Positions 16,769 through 25,739 of a stretch of DNA of 64,000 bases are shown piece by piece. The first letter of the stretch is position 1. Each line of letters opens with the position of its first letter. A program made the translations under genes and the position numbers. The DNA comes from Pseudomonadota bacterium (lineage in GTDB: Bacteria; Pseudomonadota; Alphaproteobacteria; Rhizobiales; Beijerinckiaceae): positions 1 through 64,000 of the forward strand of contig JAEXGT010000106.1 in NCBI GenBank assembly GCA_023450615.1, in the 5' to 3' direction. A model generated the notes under the pieces. It did no database searches. It was not told where the DNA came from and saw only the letters and a list, made by a program, of their open reading frames with translations.

Positions 16769-19003
16769 TTGAGGATCATCTTTCGCTTCGGCGGTATTGC
16801 GTTGCTTGTTGCGGCCATCGTCATTCTGGCCGTTCTTCCGTTCGCCACTTCCTTCGTGGACGAATGGGCCCGGCGGGATATAGAATTACGCTCCCAGCTG
16901 GTTTTCAATTCGGCCCGTGATCAGGTTTCCAACCTGCTGACCCGAAACGATGTGGGGCGTCTGTCGGGTCTCTTCGAGCGGATCGCCTCCGGTGAGCGGG
17001 TTCTCGCCATCGGCTATTGCGATGGCGATGAGCTGCGGGCGCCGACCCGGGGCATGCCGCAATCCTTTTCCTGCACCCAGGCCGCCAGGGCCGACACGCA
17101 GAGCTTCTCCACCGTCACCCATGACGGCCAGCGAATTCTCGTCAGCACTTTTCCGCTGAGCGTATCCGGACGGGGAGGGCACCTCATGGTGCTGCACGAC
17201 CTGAGCTATGCGGACCGGCGCGGAGGCGAGGCGCGAAACTACCTTTTCCTGGCGCTGGCCGGCGTCGCCTTCGGGGCGGCCGCGCTTGCCGCTATGGTCG
17301 CGGCCTTGATCATGCGCCGCTGGCTCGCTTCCATCCGGCTCGCCCTGGAGAATGCCCGCTCCGGAGCCGCCGGAACGCCCGAACAGGAGAACATTATCCC
17401 CCTCGGCCAGGAAATCCGCGACGTGCTCCAGGAGCTGGAATCCTCCCGCCGGACCATCGACGCGGCGCATACGGACTGGAGCCCGGATACCCTTCGCGCC
17501 GCGCTCGCCAACGAGCTGTCGGGCTCCGAGGTGATCGTGGTCTCCAACCGCGAGCCCTATATTCACAACCGCACTCAGGACGGCGGCATCGCGCTCCAGA
17601 TTCCGGCGAGCGGCCTCGTCTCCGCTCTCGAGCCGGTGGTGCGCGCCTGCGGTGGCACCTGGGTCGCCCATGGCAGCGGATCCGCCGACAAGGAAACCGT
17701 GGACGCCAACGACCGCGTGCCGGTGCCGCCCTCCAACCCGTCCTACACCTTGCGCCGCGTCTGGCTGACGGATGAGGAGCAGGACGGCTATTACTACGGC
17801 GCCGCCAACGAGGGCCTTTGGCCGCTCTGCCACATCGCCTTCGTGCGTCCGGTCTTCCGCGAGCAGGACTGGCAGTATTATCGCGCGGTCAACGAGAAGT
17901 TCGCCGACGCCATCGTGGCCGAGGCCAAGCGCGAGGATCCCATCATTCTCGTGCAGGATTATCATTTCGCGCTCCTGCCGCGCATGATCCGCAACCGCCT
18001 TCCGCAGGCGACCATCGTCACCTTCTGGCATATCCCGTGGCCGAACGCGGAGACCTTCGGCATCTGCCCGTGGCGGGAGGAGATCATCGACGGCCTGCTC
18101 GGATCGTCGATCCTCGGCTTCCATACGCAGGCTCACTGCAACAACTTCATCGGCGCGGTGGATTCCTACGTGGAAAGCCGCATCAACCGCGAGACGGATT
18201 CCATCACCTTCGGCGGTGAGGAAACGCAGATCCGTCCCTATCCGATTTCCATCGAATGGCCGCCGACGGCTCTCGCGGCACAGAGGCCCGTCGAGGAATG
18301 TCGCAGCATCGTTCGCGAACGTCTCGGCCTTTCCCCCGACATGCGCATCGGCGTCGGGATCGAGCGGTTCGACTATACCAAGGGCATTCTCGACCGCATG
18401 CAGGCAATCGATACGCTGCTGACGGACCATCCCGAATGGAGGGGTAATTTCACCTTCATCCAGGTGGCCGCTCCCACGCGCAGCAAGCTCGCGAATTACC
18501 GGCAGCTTCAGGAGGAGGCCGAGGCGCTGGCAAAAGAGATCAACGCAAAGCATGGCAGCGAGGGATATGAGCCCATCAAGCTGTTGATCCGCCACCACGA
18601 GCCTGATGAGGTGTTCGAACTGTTCCGGGCCGCCGATCTCTGCATCGTGTCGAGCCTGCACGACGGCATGAATCTCGTCGCGAAGGAATTCGTGGCGGCG
18701 CGCGACGACGAGCAGGGCGTTCTCATTCTCTCCGCCTTCGCCGGCGCGTCGCGTGAATTGTCGGAGGCGTTGATCGTCAATCCCTACAACGCTCATGCCA
18801 TGGGTCAGGCCATCAACCGCGCGCTTACCATGCCGCAGCCGGAACAGCGCGAGCGGATGCGCCTCATGCGCGATCAGGTGAAGGAGCGCAACGTCTATCG
18901 CTGGGCGGGGCAGATGCTGCTCGCCGCATCCCGCCTGCGCAAGAAGCAGAGGATCCGGCGGCTGATCGCATCGGGCAGAAAGCGGGCGGCCGCCAATGCA
19001 TGA
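16769..19003 (+). CDS. otsA: Trehalose-6-phosphate synthase (GT20) fused to an N-terminal membrane sensor-like module
   Basis: The 744-residue protein has two parts. Residues 1-185 contain two membrane helices (8-28 and 157-183) enclosing a periplasmic segment with Cys84 and Cys102. A short linker helix leads to a GT20 domain from about residue 254. The GT20 core shows VVSNREPY, DYHFALLPRMIR, FWHIPWP, ERFDYTKGI (the Arg/Lys pair that binds UDP-glucose phosphates) and SSLHDGMNLVAKEF. It makes trehalose-6-phosphate from a nucleotide-glucose and glucose-6-phosphate. E. coli OtsA (474 residues) has no such N-terminal part. The start is TTG at 16769 behind GAGGAAGAAG. The gene overlaps otsB by 8 nt. 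Confidence 0.9.
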   Translation: MRIIFRFGGIALLVAAIVILAVLPFATSFVDEWARRDIELRSQLVFNSARDQVSNLLTRNDVGRLSGLFERIASGERVLAIGYCDGDELRAPTRGMPQSFSCTQAARADTQSFSTVTHDGQRILVSTFPLSVSGRGGHLMVLHDLSYADRRGGEARNYLFLALAGVAFGAAALAAMVAALIMRRWLASIRLALENARSGAAGTPEQENIIPLGQEIRDVLQELESSRRTIDAAHTDWSPDTLRAALANELSGSEVIVVSNREPYIHNRTQDGGIALQIPASGLVSALEPVVRACGGTWVAHGSGSADKETVDANDRVPVPPSNPSYTLRRVWLTDEEQDGYYYGAANEGLWPLCHIAFVRPVFREQDWQYYRAVNEKFADAIVAEAKREDPIILVQDYHFALLPRMIRNRLPQATIVTFWHIPWPNAETFGICPWREEIIDGLLGSSILGFHTQAHCNNFIGAVDSYVESRINRETDSITFGGEETQIRPYPISIEWPPTALAAQRPVEECRSIVRERLGLSPDMRIGVGIERFDYTKGILDRMQAIDTLLTDHPEWRGNFTFIQVAAPTRSKLANYRQLQEEAEALAKEINAKHGSEGYEPIKLLIRHHEPDEVFELFRAADLCIVSSLHDGMNLVAKEFVAARDDEQGVLILSAFAGASRELSEALIVNPYNAHAMGQAINRALTMPQPEQRERMRLMRDQVKERNVYRWAGQMLLAASRLRKKQRIRRLIASGRKRAAANA

Positions 19004-19766
19004 TGCTCTTGCTCAGGAATCGACAGGAGAACAGGCTTACGCGCTCTTTCTGGATTTCGACGGGACGCTCGTCGACATCGTGGAAAGGCCCGAGGCCGTC
19101 GCTGTGGAGCCCGATCTTCCGGATATTCTCCTGCGCCTCCAGGAGAGGCTGGGAGGGGCGCTTGCGATCGTCAGCGGCAGGCCCGTGTCGTTTCTCGACC
19201 ATCACCTGAAGCCTTATCGTTTCGACATGGCGGGATTGCATGGGCTCGAGCAGCGCATCGCGGGCGATCTTCATCTGTGCGATCCGGATGACCACCCTCA
19301 ACTGCGCCGGATGATCGGACGCCTGAAGGATGTCGTGGCCGACAAGGCGGGCATCCTGATCGAGGACAAGGGCTGCTCCGTCGCCATTCACTGGCGTCTC
19401 GCGCCTCAGGAGAAGGAGTTTGCTCTCTCGACCGCTCACGCCGCCGTGGAGGCGCTCGGCAGCGAATACCGGCTCCAGCACGGCAAGGCCGTGGCGGAAA
19501 TCCTTCCCTCGGCTGCGGGCAAGGGCAAGGTCATCGAGAGCTTTCTTCAGGCGGCGCCCTACAAGGGACGGCGGCCGATTTTCGTCGGCGACGACCTGAC
19601 CGACGAGAACGGCTTCAAGGCGGTGAACGCCCGCGGCGGCTTGTCCGTTCGCATCGGCGCGGGCGAGACCATCGCCAAGATTCGCCTGGGAACGCCTGCC
19701 GATCTGCGACATTGCCTGTCCACATGGGCGTCGGACGGCTCCTTTCCTTTCAACGTGGATGATTGA
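18996..19766 (+). CDS. otsB: Trehalose-6-phosphate phosphatase
   Basis: This 256-residue HAD-family phosphatase hydrolyses trehalose-6-phosphate to trehalose. The nucleophile motif is ALFLDFDGTLVDI near residue 20; motif II is LAIVSGRPV; the late VGDDLTDENGF motif supplies the Mg2+-binding aspartates. The length matches OtsB (about 250-265). The ATG lies inside the end of the synthase gene, so synthase and phosphatase are translationally coupled. It is followed directly by the GH15 gene. Confidence 0.95.
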   Translation: MHDALAQESTGEQAYALFLDFDGTLVDIVERPEAVAVEPDLPDILLRLQERLGGALAIVSGRPVSFLDHHLKPYRFDMAGLHGLEQRIAGDLHLCDPDDHPQLRRMIGRLKDVVADKAGILIEDKGCSVAIHWRLAPQEKEFALSTAHAAVEALGSEYRLQHGKAVAEILPSAAGKGKVIESFLQAAPYKGRRPIFVGDDLTDENGFKAVNARGGLSVRIGAGETIAKIRLGTPADLRHCLSTWASDGSFPFNVDD

Positions 19767-21579
19767 TCAGATGAGTTCTTTGGACCTCGCCGTCATCGGC
19801 AATTGCATGATCTCGGCCTTGGTGGATCGCCGGGCGCAAATCGTCTGGAGTTGCTTTCCCCGGTTCGATGGCGATCCGGTTTTTTCGGCATTGCTCGATT
19901 CGCCGGAAGGGCAGACGGACGCGGAGCAGAAGGGCGTGTTCGCCATCGACATGGTCGGCATGGTCAGCTGCGAGCAGAGCTATCTCGAGAACACCGCCGT
20001 TCTCGTCTCGCGCATGACGGATTCCTTCGGCAACATCGTCGAGATCACGGATTTCGCTCCGCGCTTCAAGCATTTCGATCGCATCTTCCGCCCGCCCATG
20101 CTGGTGCGCCGGGTCTATCCGGTCAAAGGGCGCCCGCGCATCAGGGTCCGCCTGCGGCCGCATTACGATTGGGGGAGCTGCCCGCCCAGCCAGACGCGCG
20201 GCAGCAATCACCTGCGCTTCGTGGGGCCCGCCTATTCCCTGCGCCTGACCACCGACGCCTCGATTTCCTATGTTCAGGAAGAACGGCCCTTCGTCGTGGA
20301 CAGGCCCATGTCGTTCTTCTTCGGCGAGGACGAGCCGCTGCGCTCCGAGGCCGATACGACGGCCCGCGCCTTCCTCGACAGCACGCTGGATTTCTGGCGC
20401 GATTGGGTGCGCTCGCTCTCCATCCCGTTCGACTGGCAGGAAGCGGTGATCCGCGCGGCCATCACGCTCAAGCTCTGCAATTTCGAGGAGACGGGGGCCA
20501 TCGTCGCCGCGCTCACCACCTCCGTGCCGGAAGCGCCGAACACGCAGCGCAATTGGGATTACCGCTATTGCTGGCTGCGGGACGCTTATTTCGTGATTCA
20601 GGCGCTCAACCGTCTCGGCACCACGCGGACGATGGAGAACTATCTCACCTACATCACCAACATCGTCGACGACATGGAGGCCATTCCCGACCAGAAGGAC
20701 ATGCCGCCCCTGTTCAGCATCACGCGGTCGCCCGATCTCGAGGAGCGGGAGGCGACGGCGCTCGCGGGCTATCGCGGCATGGGGCCGGTGCGCGTCGGCA
20801 ACGCGGCCTACACGCAGATCCAGAACGACGCCTATGGCAGCATCGTCCTGGCCTCAGTGCACGCCTTCCTCGACAAGCGCCTGATCCGCACCGGAAACCG
20901 CGCCCTGTTCTCCCATCTGGAGAAGCTCGGGCAGCGTGCCCTCGAGGTCTTCGACCAGCCGGATGCCGGACCCTGGGAGCTGCGCACCAAGGCGGCCGTT
21001 CATACCTTTCCGAGCGTGATGTGCTGGGCGGCCTGCGACCGGCTCGCCAAGATCGCTGTCGCCATGGGGCGGGAGGACCGGGCCGCCTTCTGGCGCGAGA
21101 ATGCCGACCGGATGCATCGCATCATCGACGAGCGCGCCTTCAACCCGCAGACGGGAACCTTCGTCTCGTCCTTCGGCGGCGAGCATCTCGATGCGACCCT
21201 TCTGCTTCTCAGCGAGCTCAATTTCGTGAAGCCGCAGGATCCGCGCTTCATCGCGACCGTAGATGCGGTCGGCAAGAAGTTGCGGCGCGGCGACCTTCTT
21301 CTGCGTTATGATGTGGAAGACGATTTCGGGCTCATGCACACGGCTTTCATGATCTGCGGCTTCTGGTACGTGGATGCCCTGAATGCAATCGGGCGCAAGG
21401 AGGAGGCGGTCGAGTTGTTCGAGCACATCCTGAGCTTGCGAAACTCGTTCGGTCTCTTCTCCGAGGATGCCGACTTCACGACCGGCGAGTTGTGGGGCAA
21501 TTTCCCCCAGACCTACTCTATGGTGGGTCTCATCAACTCCGCCGTTCGCTTGAGCCGGAGCTGGGAAGAAGCGTTCTGA
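19759..21579 (+). CDS. Glycoside hydrolase family 15 (trehalase or glucoamylase type)
   Basis: A 606-residue cytoplasmic GH15 enzyme. It has the N-terminal bacterial GH15 beta-sandwich (residues about 1-230) and an (alpha/alpha)6 catalytic barrel. Signatures are NWDYRYCWLRDA, the catalytic acid in GPWELR, and the second catalytic Glu in TGELWGNFPQTYSMVGLIN. GH15 includes glucoamylases and bacterial trehalases. Its place between otsAB and glucokinase favours trehalose as substrate, an inference. The first ATG (19759) overlaps the otsB end; an ATG at 19771 is the alternative. No signal peptide is present. Confidence 0.9.
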   Translation: MIDQMSSLDLAVIGNCMISALVDRRAQIVWSCFPRFDGDPVFSALLDSPEGQTDAEQKGVFAIDMVGMVSCEQSYLENTAVLVSRMTDSFGNIVEITDFAPRFKHFDRIFRPPMLVRRVYPVKGRPRIRVRLRPHYDWGSCPPSQTRGSNHLRFVGPAYSLRLTTDASISYVQEERPFVVDRPMSFFFGEDEPLRSEADTTARAFLDSTLDFWRDWVRSLSIPFDWQEAVIRAAITLKLCNFEETGAIVAALTTSVPEAPNTQRNWDYRYCWLRDAYFVIQALNRLGTTRTMENYLTYITNIVDDMEAIPDQKDMPPLFSITRSPDLEEREATALAGYRGMGPVRVGNAAYTQIQNDAYGSIVLASVHAFLDKRLIRTGNRALFSHLEKLGQRALEVFDQPDAGPWELRTKAAVHTFPSVMCWAACDRLAKIAVAMGREDRAAFWRENADRMHRIIDERAFNPQTGTFVSSFGGEHLDATLLLLSELNFVKPQDPRFIATVDAVGKKLRRGDLLLRYDVEDDFGLMHTAFMICGFWYVDALNAIGRKEEAVELFEHILSLRNSFGLFSEDADFTTGELWGNFPQTYSMVGLINSAVRLSRSWEEAF

Positions 21580-21624
21580 CGGTGGCGGCTCTCGCGGGAG
21601 CGGAAAGGACAACAGGCTCTTTCG

Positions 21625-22617
21625 ATGTTCGCATTTCCTGTTCTGCTTGGGGATATCGGTGGCACGAATGCGCGCTTTGCCGTTCTCGCCGCGCCCGGAG
21701 AGCCTGTTCGCCTGCTGCCCCGCACCCTGACGGCGGATACGCCCGATCCCGTCAGCGCGATTCGGATCGCGCTTCGCGGCTATGAGGGCGAGGCCCCCCG
21801 CTCCGCCATGATCGCCGTCGCGACCCGCGTGGACGCGCCGGCCATCCGCCTCACCAACGCCGATTGGCTGATCGACGCGCAGGCCATCGGCAAGGCGCTG
21901 AATCTCGAGCGCGTGACCCTCGTCAACGACTATACGCCCGTTGCGGCTTCCGTGACTGTGCTGAGCGAGGAGAACGGCGATCTCGTGGCTATCGGCGATG
22001 GGCGCACGGAAGCCGGGGCCCGCGTGGTTCTGGGGCCGGGCACCGGCCTTGGCGTGGGCGCCCTCATTCCGGTGGAAGACCGTCTCGCCATCGTGGCCAC
22101 CGAGGCGGGCCATATCGCGTTCGGTCCCTCGACGGAGGAGGAGGCGGCCCTCTGGCCGCATCTGGAGCGGGTCGGCGGGCGTGTCTCGGCGGAGGTGCTT
22201 CTGTCAGGTCCCGGCCTGTTCCGCATCGCCAGGGCGATTGCCGCGCATCGGTGCGTGGATTGTCCCTATGTGAGGCCCAACGACGTGCTGACCGCGGCCC
22301 GCGAGGGCGACGAGATGGCGCAAGCCGCGCTCGGTTTATTCTCCCGCTGGCTGGGGCGTTACGCGGGCGACATGGCGCTGACGTTCGAAGCCTCCGGAGG
22401 CGTGTTCATCGCGGGCGGCATCGCACCGCGCATGGTGGACATTCTGCAAAGCGGCGGCTTCCGCGAAGCCTTCGACGACAAAGCCCCCCACGATGCCTGG
22501 GCCCGCAAGGTGCCAGCTTTCGTTATCGTCAATGCGGAGCCGGCCTTGCAGGGGCTTGCCGCACTCGTTACCAATCCCGGTCGCTTCGTGTTCAAGTCGC
22601 AGGGGTGGGCCGCCTGA
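21625..22617 (+). CDS. glk: Glucokinase
   Basis: The 330-residue protein belongs to the Glk (hexokinase-like ASKHA) family, which phosphorylates glucose to glucose-6-phosphate with ATP. The phosphate-binding loop LLGDIGGTNARFAVL is at the N-terminus. The LVNDYTPVAAS segment has the catalytic Asp, and GPGTGLGVGALIP plus ATEAGHIAFGP follow as expected. It sits 45 nt after the GH15 gene in the same direction, so glucose released there could be recaptured and fed back to OtsA as glucose-6-phosphate. Length and motifs are standard. Confidence 0.94.
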   Translation: MFAFPVLLGDIGGTNARFAVLAAPGEPVRLLPRTLTADTPDPVSAIRIALRGYEGEAPRSAMIAVATRVDAPAIRLTNADWLIDAQAIGKALNLERVTLVNDYTPVAASVTVLSEENGDLVAIGDGRTEAGARVVLGPGTGLGVGALIPVEDRLAIVATEAGHIAFGPSTEEEAALWPHLERVGGRVSAEVLLSGPGLFRIARAIAAHRCVDCPYVRPNDVLTAAREGDEMAQAALGLFSRWLGRYAGDMALTFEASGGVFIAGGIAPRMVDILQSGGFREAFDDKAPHDAWARKVPAFVIVNAEPALQGLAALVTNPGRFVFKSQGWAA

Positions 22618-22685
22618 TCGCCGCTCTCATGCCTTGGGCACGGTTTTCCACACCCGCCAAAGGCTGACAGCAGCATTCGCCCATC

Positions 22686-23801
22686 ATGAAAACAGAACAG
22701 ATCGCCCTTTCGCCGCTTGCTCCCGGTGCCAGCCTGTCGCTGACGGTCCATCGCTTCGGTGAGGCGGGCGCGCGCCCGCGCGTCTACGTGCAGGCCTCTC
22801 TTCACGCGGATGAAATCCCCGGCATGATCGCGGCGCATCACCTGCGCGAGCGGCTCGTCGCGCTGGAAGCGGAAGGCAAGATCAAGGGCGAGGTCATCCT
22901 CGTGCCCTCCGCCAATCCCATCGGCCTCGCGCAGCGCGTGCTCGGCAGCCATATCGGGCGCTTCAATCTCGCGGACGGCATCAACTTCAATCGCGGCTAT
23001 CCCTATCTCGTGCCCAAGGTGGCCGAGCGCATCGAGGGCAAGCTCACGGCCGATGCCGAGGCGAATGTGCGCCTGATCCGCGAAGCCCTGCGCGCCGAGC
23101 TGGAGGCATGGGAGACGAACAATCCCGCCGACGTGCTGAAGAAGGCGCTGCTCACGCTCGCCATCGAGGCCGACATCGTTCTCGACCTGCATTGCGACTC
23201 GGAGGCGGTGGAGCATCTCTACACGCATACGCGCTCTGCGGATGAGTTCGCGCCGCTTTCCGCGCTCATTCGCGCGCAGGCCTATCTGCTGGCGGAGGAA
23301 TCTGGCGACGATCCGTTCGACGAGGCGCTCAGCCGCCCCTGGGGCGAGCTGGCCGACCGCTTCAAGGATCATCCCATTCCCTTCAGCTGCCATTCCACGA
23401 CCCTGGAATTCCGCGGCGAGCGGGATGTGAGCCATGAGACCGCCAAGCGCGATGCGGCCTCCCTCATCGATTACATGATTCTGCGTGGGGTCATCGCGGG
23501 CGAGGCTCCGTCGATCCCCGAGGCCCTCTGCCAGCCGACTCCGCTCGCGGCCTCCGAGCCGGTCAAGGCGCCCGCCACGGGAATCGTGGTGTTCCAGGCC
23601 CAGATCGGGGACCGGGTGAAGGCCGGCGACGTGATCGCCGATATCGTGGACCCGCATGGCGGGGCCGTGACGCAGGCGAAATCCCCGACCGACGGCGTGC
23701 TCTTCGCCCGGATCGCGCAGCGCTTCGCGACCCAAGGCACCCGCCTGGGCAAGGTGGCCGGGCGGACGGCCAAGCGGACCGGCAAGCTGCTGGGGGCCTG
23801 A
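22686..23801 (+). CDS. Succinylglutamate desuccinylase/aspartoacylase-family hydrolase
   Basis: This 371-residue protein has the M14-like zinc carboxypeptidase fold of the AstE/AspA family. Zinc ligands are seen in QASLHADEIPG (HxxE) and in the later LDLHCDSEAVEH; the substrate-site pattern STTLEFRGERDVS carries the catalytic Glu. A C-terminal beta domain resembles a lipoyl/biotinyl fold (PATGIVVFQAQIGDRVKAGDVIADIV), as often found in this group. It removes an acyl or amide group from a small substrate that cannot be specified. It is the last plus-strand gene before a hairpin whose U-tract faces the minus strand. Confidence 0.85.
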   Translation: MKTEQIALSPLAPGASLSLTVHRFGEAGARPRVYVQASLHADEIPGMIAAHHLRERLVALEAEGKIKGEVILVPSANPIGLAQRVLGSHIGRFNLADGINFNRGYPYLVPKVAERIEGKLTADAEANVRLIREALRAELEAWETNNPADVLKKALLTLAIEADIVLDLHCDSEAVEHLYTHTRSADEFAPLSALIRAQAYLLAEESGDDPFDEALSRPWGELADRFKDHPIPFSCHSTTLEFRGERDVSHETAKRDAASLIDYMILRGVIAGEAPSIPEALCQPTPLAASEPVKAPATGIVVFQAQIGDRVKAGDVIADIVDPHGGAVTQAKSPTDGVLFARIAQRFATQGTRLGKVAGRTAKRTGKLLGA

Positions 23802-23812
23802 TAGGCAAAAAG

Positions 23813-23837
23813 AAAGGCCGCCCTTGAGGCGGCCTTT
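23813..23837 (-). terminator. Hairpin terminator, U-tract best on minus strand
   Basis: A 10-bp perfect stem (AAAGGCCGCC at 23813-23822 with GGCGGCCTTT at 23828-23837) encloses a 5-nt loop. Read on the minus strand it is followed by CTTTTTGCC; on the plus strand only by CCATTG. It therefore looks like a terminator for a transcript coming from 23957, though it may also stop the plus-strand hydrolase transcript. Confidence 0.75.
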
Positions 23838-23882
23838 CCATTGTCGGTTCCACGGCCCGTTCAGGCCGCTCCTTGACGTGCG

Positions 23883-23957
23883 TTACGCACCAATCTCGGC
23901 AGAGGCCAAGATCCAGGTCACGGCAACCGGGGACCGTAGGGTATGACAATGAGACAC
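23883..23957 (-). CDS. Possible 24-codon small ORF with perfect Shine-Dalgarno
   Basis: A minus-strand frame starts at GTG 23957 and reads MSHCHTLRSPVAVTWILA and six more residues before TAA. Upstream on that strand is AAAGGAGGTGATCC, the full complement of the 16S rRNA 3' end, with 7 nt between GGAGG and GTG. A terminator hairpin lies 46 nt beyond the stop. This is a plausible small transcript with a peptide or leader, but the same bases can be read as a 16S-like relic on the plus strand. I do not recognise the peptide. Confidence 0.35.
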   Translation of the reverse strand: MSHCHTLRSPVAVTWILASAEIGA

Positions 23958-23973
23958 TGGATCACCTCCTTTC
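23933..23973 (+). other. Sequence resembling the 3' end of 16S rRNA
   Basis: CTGGATCACCTCCTTTC at 23957-23973 is identical to the 17 nt at the 3' end of bacterial 16S rRNA, including the anti-Shine-Dalgarno. ACCGTAGGG at 23933-23941 echoes the CCGTAGGG that lies a little upstream in 16S, but the spacing differs by 5 nt. No other rRNA sequence is near. It may be a relic fragment, or simply the reverse strand of a very strong ribosome-binding site for the small minus-strand frame. Confidence 0.5.
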
Positions 23974-24076
23974 GTTGTTGACGGGAAACCCCCATATGGG
24001 GTCAGAAGAAGCCCATGAAAGGGCGGTCCGCTGTGGCGTTCTGTCCCCCCAACGCGTGTTCAAGAATTTTAGAGCC

Positions 24077-25660
24077 ATGACCGACCTTCCGGCCCCTGTG
24101 GGCCGCCGCCGAACCTTTGCCATTATTTCCCACCCTGATGCGGGTAAAACCACGCTGACCGAGAAGCTCCTGCTGTTCGGGGGCGCGATCCAGCTCGCCG
24201 GTGAGGTGAAGGCCAAGAAGAACCGCGTCTCGACCCGCTCCGACTGGATGGGCATCGAGAAGGAGCGCGGCATTTCGGTCGTGACCTCCGTGATGACCTT
24301 CGAATATGGCGGGCGCGTCTTCAACCTGCTCGACACGCCGGGCCACGAGGACTTCTCCGAAGACACCTATCGCACGCTGACCGCCGTCGACTCGGCCATC
24401 ATGGTGATCGACGCCGCGAAGGGCATCGAGGCGCGCACGCGTAAGCTCTTCGAGGTGTGCCGCATGCGCGACATTCCCATCGTAACCTTCATCAACAAGA
24501 TGGACCGCGAGGCGCGCAGCCCCTTCGACCTGCTCGACGAGATCGAGAAAACGCTGGCGCTCGACACCGCGCCCATCACCTGGCCGATCAGCCAGGGCAA
24601 GAGCTTCGCGGGCACCTTCGATCTGCGCCGCAACGTGGTGCGCCGCATCGACACGGATGACGAGCCGATGCCGGTCTCCGGTCCCGATGATCCGAAGCTG
24701 TTGAGCCTGCTCCCGCCGCATGAGGCGGATGCCTGGCAGGAAGAGGTGATGCTGGCGCAGGAAGCCTGCAAGCCGTTCGATCTCGAAGCCTTCCGTGAAG
24801 GGCACCTCACGCCGGTGTTCTTCGGCAGCGCCCTGCGCAATTTCGGCGTGCGCGATCTCATCGACGCGCTCGGCGAATACGCGCCGCCGCCGCGCGGGCA
24901 GGAAGCGGACAAGCGCCTCGTGGAAGCGGGCGAACCGCGCATGACCGGCTTCGTGTTCAAGATCCAGGCCAACATGGACCCGAACCATCGCGACCGCATC
25001 GCATTCATGCGCATCTGCTCCGGCAAGCTCCAGCGCGGCATGAAGGCGAAGCTCGTGCGCACGGGCAAGCCCATGAGCCTCAACACGCCGCAATTCTTCT
25101 TCGCGCAGGATCGCGCGATTGCGGACGAGGCATGGGCGGGCGACGTGGTGGGCATTCCCAATCACGGCACGCTGCGCATCGGCGATACGCTCACCGAGGG
25201 CGAGGATCTCGTGTTCCGCGGCGTGCCGAGCTTCGCGCCGGAAATCCTGCGCCGCATCAAGCTGCAGGACGCGATGAAGGCGAAGAAGCTGCGCGAGGCG
25301 TTGCAGCAGATGGCGGAAGAGGGCGTCGTGCAGCTCTTCATTCCGCAGGACGGTTCCGGCGCCATCGTCGGCGTCGTCGGCGCGCTGCAGCTCGACGTGC
25401 TGAAGGAGCGCCTTTCCGCCGAATACGGCCTGCCCATCGATTACGAGCCGACGCGCTTCTCGATCTGCCGCTGGATCACGGCGGACGATCCGCGCGAGCT
25501 CGACAAGTTCATCGAAAGCCACCTGTCGTCCATGGCGCGCGATCTCGATGAGGCGCCCGTCTTCATGGCGGCGAACACCTTCAACCTTCAATACGAGATG
25601 GACCGCTACAAGGCGATCCGGTTCTCGGATGTGAAGGATTATCAGAAGAAGGCGGCTTAA
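24077..25660 (+). CDS. prfC: Peptide chain release factor 3
   Basis: RF3 is a translational GTPase that removes RF1/RF2 from the ribosome after termination. This 527-residue copy shows the G1 loop ISHPDAGKTTLTEKLL, the switch I segment with SDWMGIEKERGISV, G3 DTPGHEDFSEDTYR, and G4 FINKMDRE. Domains II and III follow, with normal length for the family. The ATG at 24077 is chosen because homologues begin close to the G1 loop; the 68 upstream in-frame codons have no family resemblance. The start lacks a clear Shine-Dalgarno, which is unusual given the SD-like antisense element 100 nt upstream. Confidence 0.96.
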   Translation: MTDLPAPVGRRRTFAIISHPDAGKTTLTEKLLLFGGAIQLAGEVKAKKNRVSTRSDWMGIEKERGISVVTSVMTFEYGGRVFNLLDTPGHEDFSEDTYRTLTAVDSAIMVIDAAKGIEARTRKLFEVCRMRDIPIVTFINKMDREARSPFDLLDEIEKTLALDTAPITWPISQGKSFAGTFDLRRNVVRRIDTDDEPMPVSGPDDPKLLSLLPPHEADAWQEEVMLAQEACKPFDLEAFREGHLTPVFFGSALRNFGVRDLIDALGEYAPPPRGQEADKRLVEAGEPRMTGFVFKIQANMDPNHRDRIAFMRICSGKLQRGMKAKLVRTGKPMSLNTPQFFFAQDRAIADEAWAGDVVGIPNHGTLRIGDTLTEGEDLVFRGVPSFAPEILRRIKLQDAMKAKKLREALQQMAEEGVVQLFIPQDGSGAIVGVVGALQLDVLKERLSAEYGLPIDYEPTRFSICRWITADDPRELDKFIESHLSSMARDLDEAPVFMAANTFNLQYEMDRYKAIRFSDVKDYQKKAA

Positions 25661-25672
25661 CGGGCTGCTTTC

Positions 25673-25703
25673 CGTCATCCCCGGGCCTGTTCCGGGGATG
25701 ACG
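25673..25703. repeat. REP-like palindrome between convergent genes
   Basis: CGTCATCCCCGG (25673-25684) and CCGGGGATGACG (25692-25703) form a perfect 12-bp stem with a 7-nt loop. Very similar palindromes are scattered between genes in many alphaproteobacteria. Here it separates prfC from a converging histidine kinase gene and may act as a bidirectional terminator. Only one copy is seen in this window. Confidence 0.7.
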
Positions 25704-25739
25704 CTGCTCATGCATCGTACTCTCCGGAGCTTGCTCCGC

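Noticed and set aside
23873..24076. An N-terminal extension of prfC from 23873
   Set aside because: The extra 68 residues show no relation to RF3 and cover the 16S-like element. The 24077 start gives normal family length.
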